Source: Clostridia bacterium (GTDB lineage Bacteria > Bacillota > Clostridia > Christensenellales > Aristaeellaceae). From it: a DNA stretch of 64,000 nt. Positions 6,874 to 15,493 of the stretch are shown here, piece by piece; the first letter of the stretch is position 1, and each line of letters starts with the position of its first letter. The stretch spans positions 1-64,000 of the forward strand of contig JAFTWV010000127.1 in the NCBI GenBank assembly GCA_017465155.1, written 5' to 3'. The notes below the pieces were generated by a model. It worked only from the letters and a program-made list of their open reading frames with translations. It did no database searches and was not told the DNA's origin. The position numbers were made by a program, and so were the translations under genes.

Positions 6874-8367
6874 TCAGGATGTCCCATTTTCTTTTGCATG
6901 ATACATCTCCGCTCTCTGTATATTGGACATAAGCCGCTCCATGTCAGCCGCTCCTGTCGATGTAGAATTTTTCAGCATCATCCGCTTTGCAGCAGTGACC
7001 AGCGCTGCATTCGTCAGGATCTTGCTGTCTCTGCAGCCTTCCCGTCGTGCAATCGCTTCCCTCTGCCATCGCAGCAGCCACGCTCTCACCTGCCACGCCT
7101 TCATTTGATGAAGAGGCGGGATTTTCCGGAGGATCGGACCATTCCCGCATGCAGAACAGCAGCCGCATCTGCCCGCACGTTTTCCGAAGCAGCCGGCAAT
7201 GGCAGCAGGGATACAGTCGGACGTCATGAGTGCTTGCATCAGCCGCCGCTTCGGCCACCAGACCTCCTTCAGTGCTGCAAATCTCTTGAATGGCTGCTTG
7301 CGAAGTCTCCGGTACATAGTGTTCATGTACCGTGCCGTGCGTACGAACTCAGCCGGATCAATCAACAGATAGCAATCGGCCCGGAATCCATCCCTGCCTG
7401 CACGTCCGGATTGCTGTACATAATCAATGACATTGTCAGGAAGATGATCATGGATGACGAATCGTTTATCCGGGATATCTATACCCAGGCCAAAGGCGGT
7501 CGTTGCTGCCAGAATCCTTGTTTCTCCGTCCGAAAAGCGCTGTTGAACAAGGTTTCGCTCGGTACGGTCGAGTCCTGCATGGTAGTATGCAGCTGCAAAG
7601 CCCTGCCGGATCAGGTAGGCTGCCATGGCTTCCGTTCTGGCACGGGTCCTGCAGAAAACAACCGCTTTGCCCGATGTACCTGTCAGGATTCGAAGAATTT
7701 CTTCCGACCGGCTGATTGTTGTTCGCACATGAAATTGCAGATTATCCCGGAGCACCGGCAGCGTTACCTGTCGGGGAAAGCGCAGCTTCAGATTATCCGT
7801 CAGTTGTTTCCGCATGCGTTTATCTGCAGTTGCAGTCATCGCACAGATAACAGGCCTTTGCGGGAGTGAAGCAACGAATGAACGAATTTTACCATAAGCC
7901 GGTCGGAATTCCTGTCCCCACTGTACAACGCAATGGGCTTCGTCGATCACAAGAAGCCAGGGTGTATGCTCCTGGCAAAGCTGACGGAACGTCACTGTTT
8001 CCAGTCGTTCTGGGGAAACATACGCGATCCGTACCTCTCCTGTTTGCAGACGCTGCATGGCCTGCGCTCTCTCCTGCTCTGTCATGAGACTGTCAATCGT
8101 CAGCGCGGGGATTCCGCGTGCTGTCAGATGCATGACCTGATCCCGCATAAGAGCGATCAGCGGCGAAACCACCACGGTCATACCAGCATGCAGCACCGCA
8201 GGCAGCTGCCAGCATAAGCTTTTTCCAGCACCGGTAGGCAGAATACAAAGAAGGTCCCGGCCTGAAAGCAAAGCGTCTGCCGCTGCCTTCTGGCCGGGAC
8301 GAAAACCCTGCAAGCCGAAAGTATCCTGCAGCTGCTGCAGACACATACGCCTGAGTTTTCTTTTCAT
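6874..8367 (-). CDS. recQ: RecQ family ATP-dependent DNA helicase
   Basis: A 497-residue RecQ-type superfamily 2 helicase. It has motif 0 (FRPGQ), Walker A TGAGKS (45-50), SPLIALMRDQ, the DEAH box (142-145), MTATA, and motifs IV-VI ending in QQSGRAGRDG. A zinc-binding region has CGCCSAC. The C-terminus is short and there is no clear HRDC domain, so it is one of the compact RecQ proteins. Its ATG overlaps the upstream TPM gene stop by one base (TGATG), so the two are translationally coupled. Probably works in recombination and fork repair. Confidence 0.92.
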   Translation of the reverse strand: MKRKLRRMCLQQLQDTFGLQGFRPGQKAAADALLSGRDLLCILPTGAGKSLCWQLPAVLHAGMTVVVSPLIALMRDQVMHLTARGIPALTIDSLMTEQERAQAMQRLQTGEVRIAYVSPERLETVTFRQLCQEHTPWLLVIDEAHCVVQWGQEFRPAYGKIRSFVASLPQRPVICAMTATADKRMRKQLTDNLKLRFPRQVTLPVLRDNLQFHVRTTISRSEEILRILTGTSGKAVVFCRTRARTEAMAAYLIRQGFAAAYYHAGLDRTERNLVQQRFSDGETRILAATTAFGLGIDIPDKRFVIHDHLPDNVIDYVQQSGRAGRDGFRADCYLLIDPAEFVRTARYMNTMYRRLRKQPFKRFAALKEVWWPKRRLMQALMTSDCIPAAIAGCFGKRAGRCGCCSACGNGPILRKIPPLHQMKAWQVRAWLLRWQREAIARREGCRDSKILTNAALVTAAKRMMLKNSTSTGAADMERLMSNIQRAEMYHAKENGTS

Positions 8368-9218
8368 CAGAACCGGCGACCTCCGCCGCCATGGCTGCGT
8401 CCGCTGGACGAACGGTGTACGCCGCTGCCGCCCCGTCCGCTGAATCCTGAGCCTCCGGAGCGTCCGCTGCTGCTGCTCGCAGCGCGAGCTGTGCGGTTGA
8501 CAGTCTGACGCAGGAACTGACCGTCATCGCGGGTCAGCTTGAGGCCGCTGTTTGCCGCCAGATCATACTTGTAGGTGCTGCCGCGAAGGCTGTAGCTTGC
8601 GCTTACACAAAGCCCAAAAACAATCGCCACCACAGCGCCGGCAATGGCCGCAAGCAGCATCTCTCCAGCTGTCAGCGCATTGTAGATGCCGCTCAGCCGC
8701 TGACCAGTTGCCTCGTCATAAAGGAAGGTGCCTTCTGCGCGTCCCTTATTCATCAGATTTTCGACCTTCTGCATGGCCCGCAGCACCGCCGTACCATAGG
8801 CGCCGCTGCGCATGCTGATGTCCGCCGCATCAAAGATTTCTTCCTCTCGCGCGTCATTGATGTACTCGATCATCACGCCGCCGGTGGAAATCCACTGGAC
8901 ACGGTTGTTCATGTCAATCAGATACAGCATGCCGGAGTAATCCGGACCCATACCATATCCTCCCTGATCATAGAAATCATCTGCGTAGTCGCGCACGCGA
9001 TACATGGATTCACTGTAATCGTAAGGTACGTCATAGGTCGTCAGAACAACGATGTCCACTTGATGATGCTTCTCGATGCGGTCAATCACGTCATTAATCT
9101 GCTGTTCCTCTGCAACGGAAAAAACCCCTGCCTGATCATCAATCTGTTCCTCTGCCAGCGCAGCAGCGGGAATGAGCAGCACCAGCAGGATGAGCACGGA
9201 TACCAGTTTCCTTACCAT
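8367..9218 (-). CDS. TPM-domain membrane protein (YgcG type)
   Basis: A 283-residue protein with a signal peptide (residues 1-22), an extracytoplasmic TPM domain (about 25-170, beginning DDQAGVFSVAEEQQINDVI and containing VDIVVLTTY), one membrane span around 188-210, and a C-terminal tail rich in serine, glycine and arginine ending GGGGRRF. This layout matches TPM_phosphatase/YgcG proteins of the envelope; their role is not well defined (some relatives affect photosystem repair or have phosphatase activity). The gene is between a zinc-ribbon membrane protein and recQ, overlapping both, so the three form one operon. Confidence 0.85.
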   Translation of the reverse strand: MVRKLVSVLILLVLLIPAAALAEEQIDDQAGVFSVAEEQQINDVIDRIEKHHQVDIVVLTTYDVPYDYSESMYRVRDYADDFYDQGGYGMGPDYSGMLYLIDMNNRVQWISTGGVMIEYINDAREEEIFDAADISMRSGAYGTAVLRAMQKVENLMNKGRAEGTFLYDEATGQRLSGIYNALTAGEMLLAAIAGAVVAIVFGLCVSASYSLRGSTYKYDLAANSGLKLTRDDGQFLRQTVNRTARAASSSSGRSGGSGFSGRGGSGVHRSSSGRSHGGGGRRF

Positions 9219-10291
9219 ATGAACTTACCTCCCGCGCAAAGGATTGCAAACACAATAAGACCAGCGCCGATGGCCCAGGTAATCAGTTTTCCTCTGTTGA
9301 TGGGCAGCTTTCCGCAGACGCGGCCATTTTGTCCGTTCATCATGTAATAGTACGGCACGCCGTCCTTGCCGCCCTTGTATGTCAGCACCCATGAGGGCAG
9401 CAGGACATATCGGGCGTCGACCTTCGTTGCACGAAAGTTTGTACTGCCGTTCAGGCTGTTGTAACTGTGATTTTTCCGCATCATGCCGCCTGCATAACCC
9501 TCGGCTTCCTGAAGCATATCTGCCTTGACCGAAGCTTCGTCAACATCACGTTTTTCAGCAAGGAAACCGCTGAGATAGCCGGACGCATAGGGCTTCACCG
9601 CCGTGCAGTCATAGGGATGGATGCCGTCTGAAAGCGTGCCATCTGCTTTCTTGAGCGCCTTGCGAGCCATGCTGCGGAAGGTAAGACGTCCTTCGCGCTC
9701 CACGCGGAAATACCGCGTCGTGGTCACGATATGACGCGGCGTCGTTTCGACAGATGTACGAGTACCCTCGCCGCTGAAGGTCGCCACGCCGTCTATATCG
9801 CAATACCAGTAGGGATAATATACGCCTGAAAACATCTCAAGCTGAGCACGGTCAAAAAAGCCGCGGTCGATAAACCGCTTCCGGTTCACAAACTCAGTAA
9901 ATTTTTTCTCCGCTGCTGCTTTGTCCAGCTGGAACGGGATCACGCCGTCTGGACGGAATTCATCATCCAGACGATCATGCAGAACCACCGGACTGTGGCA
10001 GTAGTAGCAGCGCGTTGCGGCCGTAGTGTCCGTAGTGACGATCTCCGCGCCGCACATTTGGCAATGATAGCTGCGCAGCGATTCCCCGGCTTTCTCCGCC
10101 ATGGACTGCTCATAAGCGGCTTCCTCCGCCATCTTTTCTTCTGCCTCAGCTTCGCGCTGCATCGACTGATCCTTCAGATCCTCTTCTGAAAGAATCTGTC
10201 CGCAATAAAGGCACTTGAACCGCTGAGCTGACGGATCGAATTCAAGATATCCGCCGCAGCAGGGACATTTGAACGTGACTGTGGGACTCAT
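9212..10291 (-). CDS. zinc-ribbon protein with C-terminal membrane anchor
   Basis: A 359-residue protein with two N-terminal zinc ribbons: FKCPCCGG...FKCLYCGQ and, after a charged helix, YHCQMCGAE...TRCYYCHS. A long mixed alpha/beta domain follows with YYPYWYCDIDG, and the last 20 residues (ITWAIGAGLIVFAILCAGG) form one membrane span. Start ATG 10291 follows GGGAGGA nine bases upstream; 27 further in-frame codons upstream lack a ribosome site. The stop overlaps the TPM gene start region. Function unknown; such proteins commonly sit beside TPM-domain genes. Confidence 0.8.
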   Translation of the reverse strand: MSPTVTFKCPCCGGYLEFDPSAQRFKCLYCGQILSEEDLKDQSMQREAEAEEKMAEEAAYEQSMAEKAGESLRSYHCQMCGAEIVTTDTTAATRCYYCHSPVVLHDRLDDEFRPDGVIPFQLDKAAAEKKFTEFVNRKRFIDRGFFDRAQLEMFSGVYYPYWYCDIDGVATFSGEGTRTSVETTPRHIVTTTRYFRVEREGRLTFRSMARKALKKADGTLSDGIHPYDCTAVKPYASGYLSGFLAEKRDVDEASVKADMLQEAEGYAGGMMRKNHSYNSLNGSTNFRATKVDARYVLLPSWVLTYKGGKDGVPYYYMMNGQNGRVCGKLPINRGKLITWAIGAGLIVFAILCAGGKFIW

Positions 10292-10339
10292 GGGACGAAT
10301 CCTCCCTTCCAGGATATGGATTGGATGACACACATATAT

Positions 10340-10368
10340 ATCATACCATGACTGTCGATTTTTCGCAA
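10340..10368 (-). promoter_or_regulatory. promoter of the zinc-ribbon/TPM/recQ operon
   Basis: Minus strand TTGCGA (10363-10368), 17 bases, TATGAT (10340-10345). Confidence 0.5.
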
Positions 10369-10481
10369 GCATTGTCTGTATACAATGAGCATGTCATCCT
10401 TTTTACTGAGCAACTTGCTTGCCAAACGTCTTGGCAGCTGGATGATTTGCCGGAAAAATGGTGAAAAAAACGCCTTTTCGC

Positions 10482-10510
10482 TTGACGGATTGGCCGGAAC
10501 GTTGTATCAT
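10482..10510 (+). promoter_or_regulatory. promoter of the KDPG aldolase/KDG kinase operon
   Basis: TTGACG (10482-10487), 17 bases, TATCAT (10505-10510). The 340-base divergent gap also holds the minus promoter at 10340; the bases from 10370 to 10480 show no other recognisable element. Confidence 0.6.
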
Positions 10511-10587
10511 GAAAGTGGTTTTCAATGCGATGCGTCAAAGGGATAGGAATTGCACGGAATCTCTTCTGTCGATTTCTTTGCCATTGA

Positions 10588-10601
10588 TGTAACCGCTTAC
10601 A
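10588..10601. promoter_or_regulatory. CRE/LacI-family-like operator in the aldolase leader
   Basis: TGTAACCGCTTACA is a 14-base near-palindrome with a central CG that fits the catabolite-responsive element pattern TGWAANCGNTNWCA. It lies about 75 bases downstream of the promoter and 30 bases before the aldolase start, a roadblock position. Either CcpA or a local LacI-type repressor (for example a KdgR) could bind. Confidence 0.6.
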
Positions 10602-10631
10602 CCAATATCATCACAGAAAGGACGATGTCCC

Positions 10632-11588
10632 ATGGAGTTTTTGGAGAAGCTTTCCCTGGCTGGTCTGGTTCCTGTCATCGCCATCAATGACGCTGATGAT
10701 GCTGTGCCGCTGTGCAAGGCGCTGGCTGACGGCGGTCTTCCCGTTGCGGAGATCACCTTCCGTACTGCTGCTGCTGAAGAGTCCATCCGCCGCGTGCATG
10801 AGGAGCTGCCCCATGTTCTGCTGTGCGCTGGTACTGTCCTGACCATTGATCAGGTTGACCGTGCCATCAACGCCGGCGCTGCCGCCATCGTGTCTCCCGG
10901 CCTTTCCCCCGAGATCGTGAAGTACTGCGTTGAGAAGGGCATTCCGATTTGCCCCGGCACCTCCACGCCTTCCGATATTCAGGTGGCTCTGAGCTACGGC
11001 CTGAACGCCGTGAAGTTCTTCCCCGCTGAGGCTGCCGGCGGCCTGCCCATGATCAAGAATCTGGCCCCCGTCTATCCCGGCCTGAACTTCATGCCCACCG
11101 GCGGCGTCAACGAGAAGAACATGTTGGATTACCTGGCCTATGACCGCATCCTGTGCTGCGGCGGCACCTTCATGTGCCCCAAGGACGCCATTGCCAACAA
11201 GGAATGGGACAAGATCACTGAGCTGACCCGCTCTGCGGTCAACAAAATGCTGGGCTTCGAGCTGCGTCACATCGGCATCAATACCGAAAACGCAGAGGAG
11301 TCCATGGCCGAGTGCAAGAAGCTGGCCGCTCTGCTGGGCATGCCCATCAAGGAAGGCAACTCCTCCAATTTCGTGGGCACCGGCATCGAGATCAACAAGT
11401 ACATGGGCCGCGGCAAGCATGGTCACATCGCCATCGGCACCAACAGCGTCAAGCGCGCCAAGTGGCATCTGGAGCAGCGCGGCTACAAGTTCATCGAGGA
11501 GTCCGCAGTTGTCAAGAACGGCAAGCTGATCGCCATCTACCTCGAGGACGAGGTTGCCGGTTTCGCGGTGCATCTGGTGCAGAAGTAA
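10632..11588 (+). CDS. eda: bifunctional KHG/KDPG aldolase with C-terminal VOC domain
   Basis: 318 residues. Residues 1-210 are a class I KDPG aldolase TIM barrel: catalytic Glu40 in VAEITFRT, GAGT-like CAGTVL, SPG, CPGTSTPSD, and Schiff-base Lys128 in VKFFPAE. Residues about 213-318 are a vicinal-oxygen-chelate (glyoxalase-like) domain starting LRHIGINT and ending GFAVHLVQK. The enzyme cleaves 2-keto-3-deoxy-6-phosphogluconate to pyruvate and glyceraldehyde-3-phosphate, and often 4-hydroxy-2-oxoglutarate. The role of the VOC tail, known in clostridial homologues, is unclear. It starts the operon with KDG kinase. Confidence 0.93.
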   Translation: MEFLEKLSLAGLVPVIAINDADDAVPLCKALADGGLPVAEITFRTAAAEESIRRVHEELPHVLLCAGTVLTIDQVDRAINAGAAAIVSPGLSPEIVKYCVEKGIPICPGTSTPSDIQVALSYGLNAVKFFPAEAAGGLPMIKNLAPVYPGLNFMPTGGVNEKNMLDYLAYDRILCCGGTFMCPKDAIANKEWDKITELTRSAVNKMLGFELRHIGINTENAEESMAECKKLAALLGMPIKEGNSSNFVGTGIEINKYMGRGKHGHIAIGTNSVKRAKWHLEQRGYKFIEESAVVKNGKLIAIYLEDEVAGFAVHLVQK

Positions 11589-11730
11589 TGGATGAGACCA
11601 CGCCCCTATACTACGCCAATGTTGACTGAAAGCGATCCACAGCACGCACGTTTGGACCTTTCAGTTGTCTGGTGAACAAGCTCGTACGGCTGAAATTCAC
11701 CCAATCGCCTCTGCCAAGGAGGTTTTACCA

Positions 11731-11898
11731 TTGGATAAGCTAATCATTGTTGGTCAGGTAACCGGCAATCGTGAGGTGGCTGAGCTCCCTGAGCTGGACG
11801 CCTATCTGCAAAGCGGATGGCGAATCCGTGAGATCCAGTCCCAAAGCAACGAATGCGCCTGCTGCTGCTACGTCTGGCTGACAAGAGAAAGCGAATAA
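11731..11898 (+). CDS. small protein of unknown function between aldolase and KDG kinase
   Basis: A 55-residue frame beginning at TTG 11731, exactly eight bases after AAGGAGG. It reads as two strands and a helix: a KLIIVGQV strand, then LPELDAYLQSGWRI (the L-x-x-Y-L-x-x-G-W pattern seen in several tiny clostridial proteins), then a strand CACCCYVWL with four cysteines. No family name can be given. A GAAAG/CTTTC hairpin lies in the 140-base gap before it. The operon position implies co-expression with KDG metabolism; a function is not known. An upstream ATG at 11665 is in frame but has no ribosome site. Confidence 0.65.
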   Translation: MDKLIIVGQVTGNREVAELPELDAYLQSGWRIREIQSQSNECACCCYVWLTRESE

Positions 11899-11946
11899 CC
11901 TTCGCTGATCCCTGATTCATAAATTTGATTTGGAGGTACACCTAAA

Positions 11947-12981
11947 ATGGGCAAGATTGTTACTTTCGGCGAAATCATGCTGCGTCTGAAGTCCCCTGCT
12001 TACGAGCGCTTCTTCCAGAGCCCCTCTCTGGAGGCCACCTTCGGTGGCGGCGAAGCCAACGTCTCCGTTTCTCTGGCTAACTACGGTCTGGACACTGCTT
12101 TCGTGACCGTGCTGCCCAAGAACGATATCGGCGAGGCCTGCATCCGTGAGCTGCGCGGCTTCGGCGTTGACACCACCAAGATCGTCAAGAAGGACGGCCG
12201 CATGGGCATCTACTTCCTGGAGACCGGCGCTGTGCAGCGTCCCTCCAAGGTTATTTACGACCGTGCCGGCTCTGCCATCGCGGAAGCCAAGCCCGGTGAC
12301 ATCAACTGGGACGAAGTTTTCGAAGGCGCGACCTGGTTCCATCTGACCGGCATCACGCCCGCCATCTCCGAAGGCGCTGCCGAGCTGTCTCTGGAAGCCG
12401 TGAAGGCTGCCCAGGCCAAGGGCATTCATGTCTCCTGCGACCTGAACTACCGCAAGAATCTGTGGAAGTACGGTAAGCGTGCGGACGAAGTCATGACCGA
12501 GCTGGTCAAGTACGTCGATACCGTCATCGCCAATGAGGAAGACTTCCAGAAGTCCCTGTGCCTGAAGGCTGAGTCTCAGGGCGACGTGGAAGAGGGCGAG
12601 CTGAACATCGAGAACTACAAGGCAATCGCTTCCCTGGCCATGCAGACCTACCCCAACATCAAGCGTGTTGCCATCACCCTGCGTGAGTCCAAGAGCGCCA
12701 ACCACAATGATTGGCGTGCCTGCCTGTACAACGGCAAGGACTTCTTCCTGTCCCGCAAGTATTCCATCACCGATATCGTTGACCGCGTTGGCGGCGGCGA
12801 CTCCTTCGGCGGCGGCCTGATTTACGGCCTGAATACTTATCCCGACGAGAAGACCGCGCTGGAATTCGCCGTGGCTGCTTCCTGCCTGAAGCACACCATC
12901 ATCGGCGACTACAACCGCGTATCCGTCGCGGAAGTTGAGTCCCTGATGAAGGGCTCCGGCACCGGCCGCGTGCAGCGCTAA
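11947..12981 (+). CDS. kdgK: 2-dehydro-3-deoxygluconokinase (PfkB family)
   Basis: A 344-residue ribokinase-fold sugar kinase: FGEIMLRL at the N-terminus, GGGEANVSVSLA (33-44), and the catalytic RVGGGDSFGGG with Asp285. It phosphorylates 2-keto-3-deoxygluconate to KDPG, the substrate of the aldolase two genes upstream, so the operon turns KDG from hexuronates into pyruvate and glyceraldehyde-3-phosphate. RBS is GGAGG before ATG 11947. A strong terminator follows. Confidence 0.93.
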   Translation: MGKIVTFGEIMLRLKSPAYERFFQSPSLEATFGGGEANVSVSLANYGLDTAFVTVLPKNDIGEACIRELRGFGVDTTKIVKKDGRMGIYFLETGAVQRPSKVIYDRAGSAIAEAKPGDINWDEVFEGATWFHLTGITPAISEGAAELSLEAVKAAQAKGIHVSCDLNYRKNLWKYGKRADEVMTELVKYVDTVIANEEDFQKSLCLKAESQGDVEEGELNIENYKAIASLAMQTYPNIKRVAITLRESKSANHNDWRACLYNGKDFFLSRKYSITDIVDRVGGGDSFGGGLIYGLNTYPDEKTALEFAVAASCLKHTIIGDYNRVSVAEVESLMKGSGTGRVQR

Positions 12982-13000
12982 GTTGCTGACAGCATACTCT

Positions 13001-13034
13001 GGCCTCCGATAGCAGACTGTCGGAGGCCTTTTCC
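13001..13034 (+). terminator. terminator of the eda-kdgK operon
   Basis: GGCCTCCGA and TCGGAGGCC arms around a ten-base loop, followed by TTTTCC. Confidence 0.85.
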
Positions 13035-13048
13035 TATGGGAGGTTATG

Positions 13049-13450
13049 ATGATCCAGTATGAATTTGACGTCCCAGTTGCCCCGTCTGAGCTGGCGGACC
13101 TGCGTCAGGCCGTCGGTTGGAATCGTATGCAGCGCGATCTTGCTGATCCTCGTCTGAACAGCACCTTTCATCTCTGCGCATGTGATGGCGAGCGACTGGT
13201 TGGCTACGCAGAGATCATTTCAAACGGTGTAACAGACGCATATATACAGGATGTGATGGTGCACCCGGATTACCAGAGACAAGGGATCGGCACACAACTG
13301 ATGGAGCGTATCCTTGCGAGACTGACAGCTGACGGCGTGTACATGGTATCTGTCATCTACGGTGAGGATGCATTGCGCCCCTTTTATGAACTGTTCGGCT
13401 TTTCCACCATGCTCTGCGGGCAGCGTGAAATGCGCCCCGGACGAGACTGA
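13049..13450 (+). CDS. GNAT-family N-acetyltransferase
   Basis: A 133-residue single-domain GNAT protein. Motif A is clear: YIQDVMVHPDYQRQGIGTQLM (Q-R-Q-G-I-G acetyl-CoA loop), followed by AGD-like and FYELFGF, the usual last helix and strand. Two ATGs follow GGGAGG; the second (13049, spacing five) is better placed than 13046. Small GNATs of this type often act on amines or aminoglycoside-like substrates, but nothing here tells which. A PNPOx-like gene follows after 14 bases in the same unit. Confidence 0.85.
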   Translation: MIQYEFDVPVAPSELADLRQAVGWNRMQRDLADPRLNSTFHLCACDGERLVGYAEIISNGVTDAYIQDVMVHPDYQRQGIGTQLMERILARLTADGVYMVSVIYGEDALRPFYELFGFSTMLCGQREMRPGRD

Positions 13451-13464
13451 AAGGAGACACAGGC

Positions 13465-13884
13465 ATGAGCTTCACAACCGAAATCGCCGCCATCATGGAC
13501 GAACGCTTTGGCCACGATACGTTAATCGCGCTTGCTACGATCAACGGAAACATCCCTTCCGTCCGGACTGTCAATGCTTTCTATGAGGACGGCGCTTTCT
13601 ATACTATCACTCATGCACGATCCAATAAGATGAAACAGATCGAAAACATACCGACCGTCGGTCTGTGTGGTGAATGGTTTACAGGACATGGCTTCGCTGA
13701 AAGCCTTGGTCACATCCTTCGACCGGAGAATGACGATATTGCAGACAAGCTGCGTACCGTCTTCGCCGAATGGTATCACAACGGACATATCAATGAAAGT
13801 GACCCCCATACCATCATCCTGCGTATCCGCCTGACAGACGGCGTGCTGTTCCACCACGGAGTTCGACATGACCTCATATTCTGA
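13465..13884 (+). CDS. pyridoxamine 5'-phosphate oxidase-like protein
   Basis: A 139-residue split-barrel flavin-binding-type protein: LIALATINGNIPSVRTVNAFYEDGAFYTITHARSNKMKQIE is the typical first half (phosphate/flavin-contact strand, S-N-K-x-K-Q), followed by an aromatic strand GLCGEWFTG. Members bind FMN, F420 or haem and many are of unknown reaction. The start follows AAAGGAG. It is co-transcribed with the GNAT gene and ends at a strong terminator. Confidence 0.82.
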   Translation: MSFTTEIAAIMDERFGHDTLIALATINGNIPSVRTVNAFYEDGAFYTITHARSNKMKQIENIPTVGLCGEWFTGHGFAESLGHILRPENDDIADKLRTVFAEWYHNGHINESDPHTIILRIRLTDGVLFHHGVRHDLIF

Positions 13885-13897
13885 TCAGACACATGAA

Positions 13898-13935
13898 GCC
13901 TCCGCTGACCCACTTCGTCAGCGGAGGCCGTTTTC
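13898..13935 (+). terminator. terminator after the PNPOx-like gene
   Basis: GCCTCCGCTGAC and GTCAGCGGAGGC, 12-base perfect arms with a seven-base loop, then CGTTTTC. The convergent DUF4097 gene stops at its right edge. Confidence 0.85.
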
Positions 13936-15157
13936 AGTTGATGGTAATATCGCCGGACATAGAAGTTACACTACCTGTGACCGTGGGTCCAACACCATTC
14001 GTATGGCATCGCGTAGTCACGTCGCCGGAACGAGTATGTGTGTTGATGCTCATGAAGCCGATCCCACGCGGAAGATCAATGTCAATATCGCCGGAAATTG
14101 TACTTCCGTGAACCACTCGCAGTTCATCGCTGTCGAACTCAAGCTCCACATCGCCGCTGATCGCCTTGAATGCTACATTGACTGCATCTGCCTGAACATC
14201 AATATCGCCGGAGATTGTACTGACGTTCAATGAATCAAGACGTCCCTCCACCTCCACATCACCGGATGTAGAAGCAATTGCAGCGCTGTCTGCATAGGCA
14301 GTCACGTTGATATCACCAGAGGTCGTCCGTACCTCCATATGATGCAGATGCTGCTCCTCATTCAGCTCGATGGTGATGTCTCCGCTGGTCGTGGTGACAT
14401 TCAGATCCGTCATGGCAACCTCCTGAACATCAATATCGCCCGAGGTTGTCAGAAGCTTGACATGCGGAATCGCATTTTCAGGAATCTGAATCGTTACCCC
14501 GCCGTTCCCGAAACCAAAGTGGATGTGCATATTCCCCTTGGCAAACATGCTTTTCAACGACTGACCAAGAGATCTCATTGTTCCGTCAAGGGTCTTCATT
14601 GCGCCGTCAAAGATACCAGCCAGGTCCGCATCATGATAATTCTCGGTGCTGGTGTAGTTCGTTTTCCCGTCGTTATACTGTACCTGAACGTGATCCTTCA
14701 TCAGTATTTTAGCTTCGCCCACGCCGCGCTCAATGCGCAGAACACCATGATCCTCGGTTACCTTCATCAGCGGTGAATCATCCGCATCCCAGATAACATG
14801 GTATTCGTCGTCGTCAGATTCCTCCAGGGATACATCCTCATCAATAAGCGTCAGATCGATCCGATGGATCGTATGCGCTGCAAAGGACAGGTTCTGCTCG
14901 CCCTCTGCTTCCGTCTCAGGCATGTCGTTCTGATGACTCCTGCGCTTGTACTGGGCCAGAACATCCTCCATCCCCTTGAGACTCTCCACCACTGCGCCGA
15001 TGGCGTCATCCTCAGAAAGACCGGATGCCACCATGTCATTGTAGCGCTCCTGACAGTTGTCCATGATCTCATCGCGGATGGCTGCGACTTCCTCGTTCAT
15101 TTCAAGTTCCTGAAACATCAGATCTACGATGCGGGCTACCGTGTCATTGTTCATCAT
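13934..15157 (-). CDS. DUF4097 repeat protein with N-terminal HAAS/DUF1700-like helical domain
   Basis: 407 residues. Residues 1-75 are helical (VARIVDLMFQELEMNEEV, then GLSEDDAIGAVVESLKGM), like the short N-terminal domain of proteins encoded next to PadR regulators. A linker leads to a beta-helix made of repeated T-x-S-G-D-I/V units (TTSGDI, STSGDV, TISGDI, AISGDV, SISGDID-like), the DUF4097 fold. The gene begins at ATG 15157, ten bases after GGAGG, just behind the PadR stop; the ATG at 15166 overlaps the PadR stop and has no spacing. PadR-DUF1700/DUF4097 pairs are common in clostridia and are linked to envelope stress in some cases; its exact role is unknown. Confidence 0.85.
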   Translation of the reverse strand: MMNNDTVARIVDLMFQELEMNEEVAAIRDEIMDNCQERYNDMVASGLSEDDAIGAVVESLKGMEDVLAQYKRRSHQNDMPETEAEGEQNLSFAAHTIHRIDLTLIDEDVSLEESDDDEYHVIWDADDSPLMKVTEDHGVLRIERGVGEAKILMKDHVQVQYNDGKTNYTSTENYHDADLAGIFDGAMKTLDGTMRSLGQSLKSMFAKGNMHIHFGFGNGGVTIQIPENAIPHVKLLTTSGDIDVQEVAMTDLNVTTTSGDITIELNEEQHLHHMEVRTTSGDINVTAYADSAAIASTSGDVEVEGRLDSLNVSTISGDIDVQADAVNVAFKAISGDVELEFDSDELRVVHGSTISGDIDIDLPRGIGFMSINTHTRSGDVTTRCHTNGVGPTVTGSVTSMSGDITIN

Positions 15158-15162
15158 TTTTA

Positions 15163-15489
15163 TCATACCTCCAGCAGCAGATCGATTTGCGCTTTTGTTT
15201 CCTTCCAAACCTGCAGGTCTGCATCCAAACGTGCCAGCCCCTGCGCACTTATTGCATAATATCTGCGACGCGCGCCGGACATCTCATCTCCCCAATAGGA
15301 ACGAATCAGCCCCGCCGCCTCCAGACGGCGGAAGGCCGTATACAGTGTGGCTTCTTTCATCTCAAATTTTCCGCCTGACAGCGCAGAGACATTCTTGTTG
15401 ATCTGATATCCATAGCTGTCACCCTGCGAAAGCTGGCGCAGAATAATCGTGTCAGTATATCCCCGAAGAATATCAGCGGACAATGCCAT
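15163..15489 (-). CDS. PadR-family transcriptional regulator
   Basis: A 108-residue short PadR protein: winged helix with DTIILRQLSQGDSYGYQI, KEATLYTAFRRLEAAGLI and the wing GARRRYYAIS, then a C-terminal dimer helix. Start ATG 15489 follows TGGAGGTG. It overlaps its DUF4097 partner's ribosome site and probably represses the shared promoter at 15706-15739. Confidence 0.9.
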   Translation of the reverse strand: MALSADILRGYTDTIILRQLSQGDSYGYQINKNVSALSGGKFEMKEATLYTAFRRLEAAGLIRSYWGDEMSGARRRYYAISAQGLARLDADLQVWKETKAQIDLLLEV

Positions 15490-15493
15490 ATGT

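Noticed and set aside
10386..10544. Small plus-strand frame in the divergent gap
   Set aside because: It runs across the aldolase promoter and has no ribosome site.
13046..13048. First ATG as start of the GNAT gene
   Set aside because: Only two bases after GGGAGG, too close; the next ATG has better spacing. The difference is one residue.
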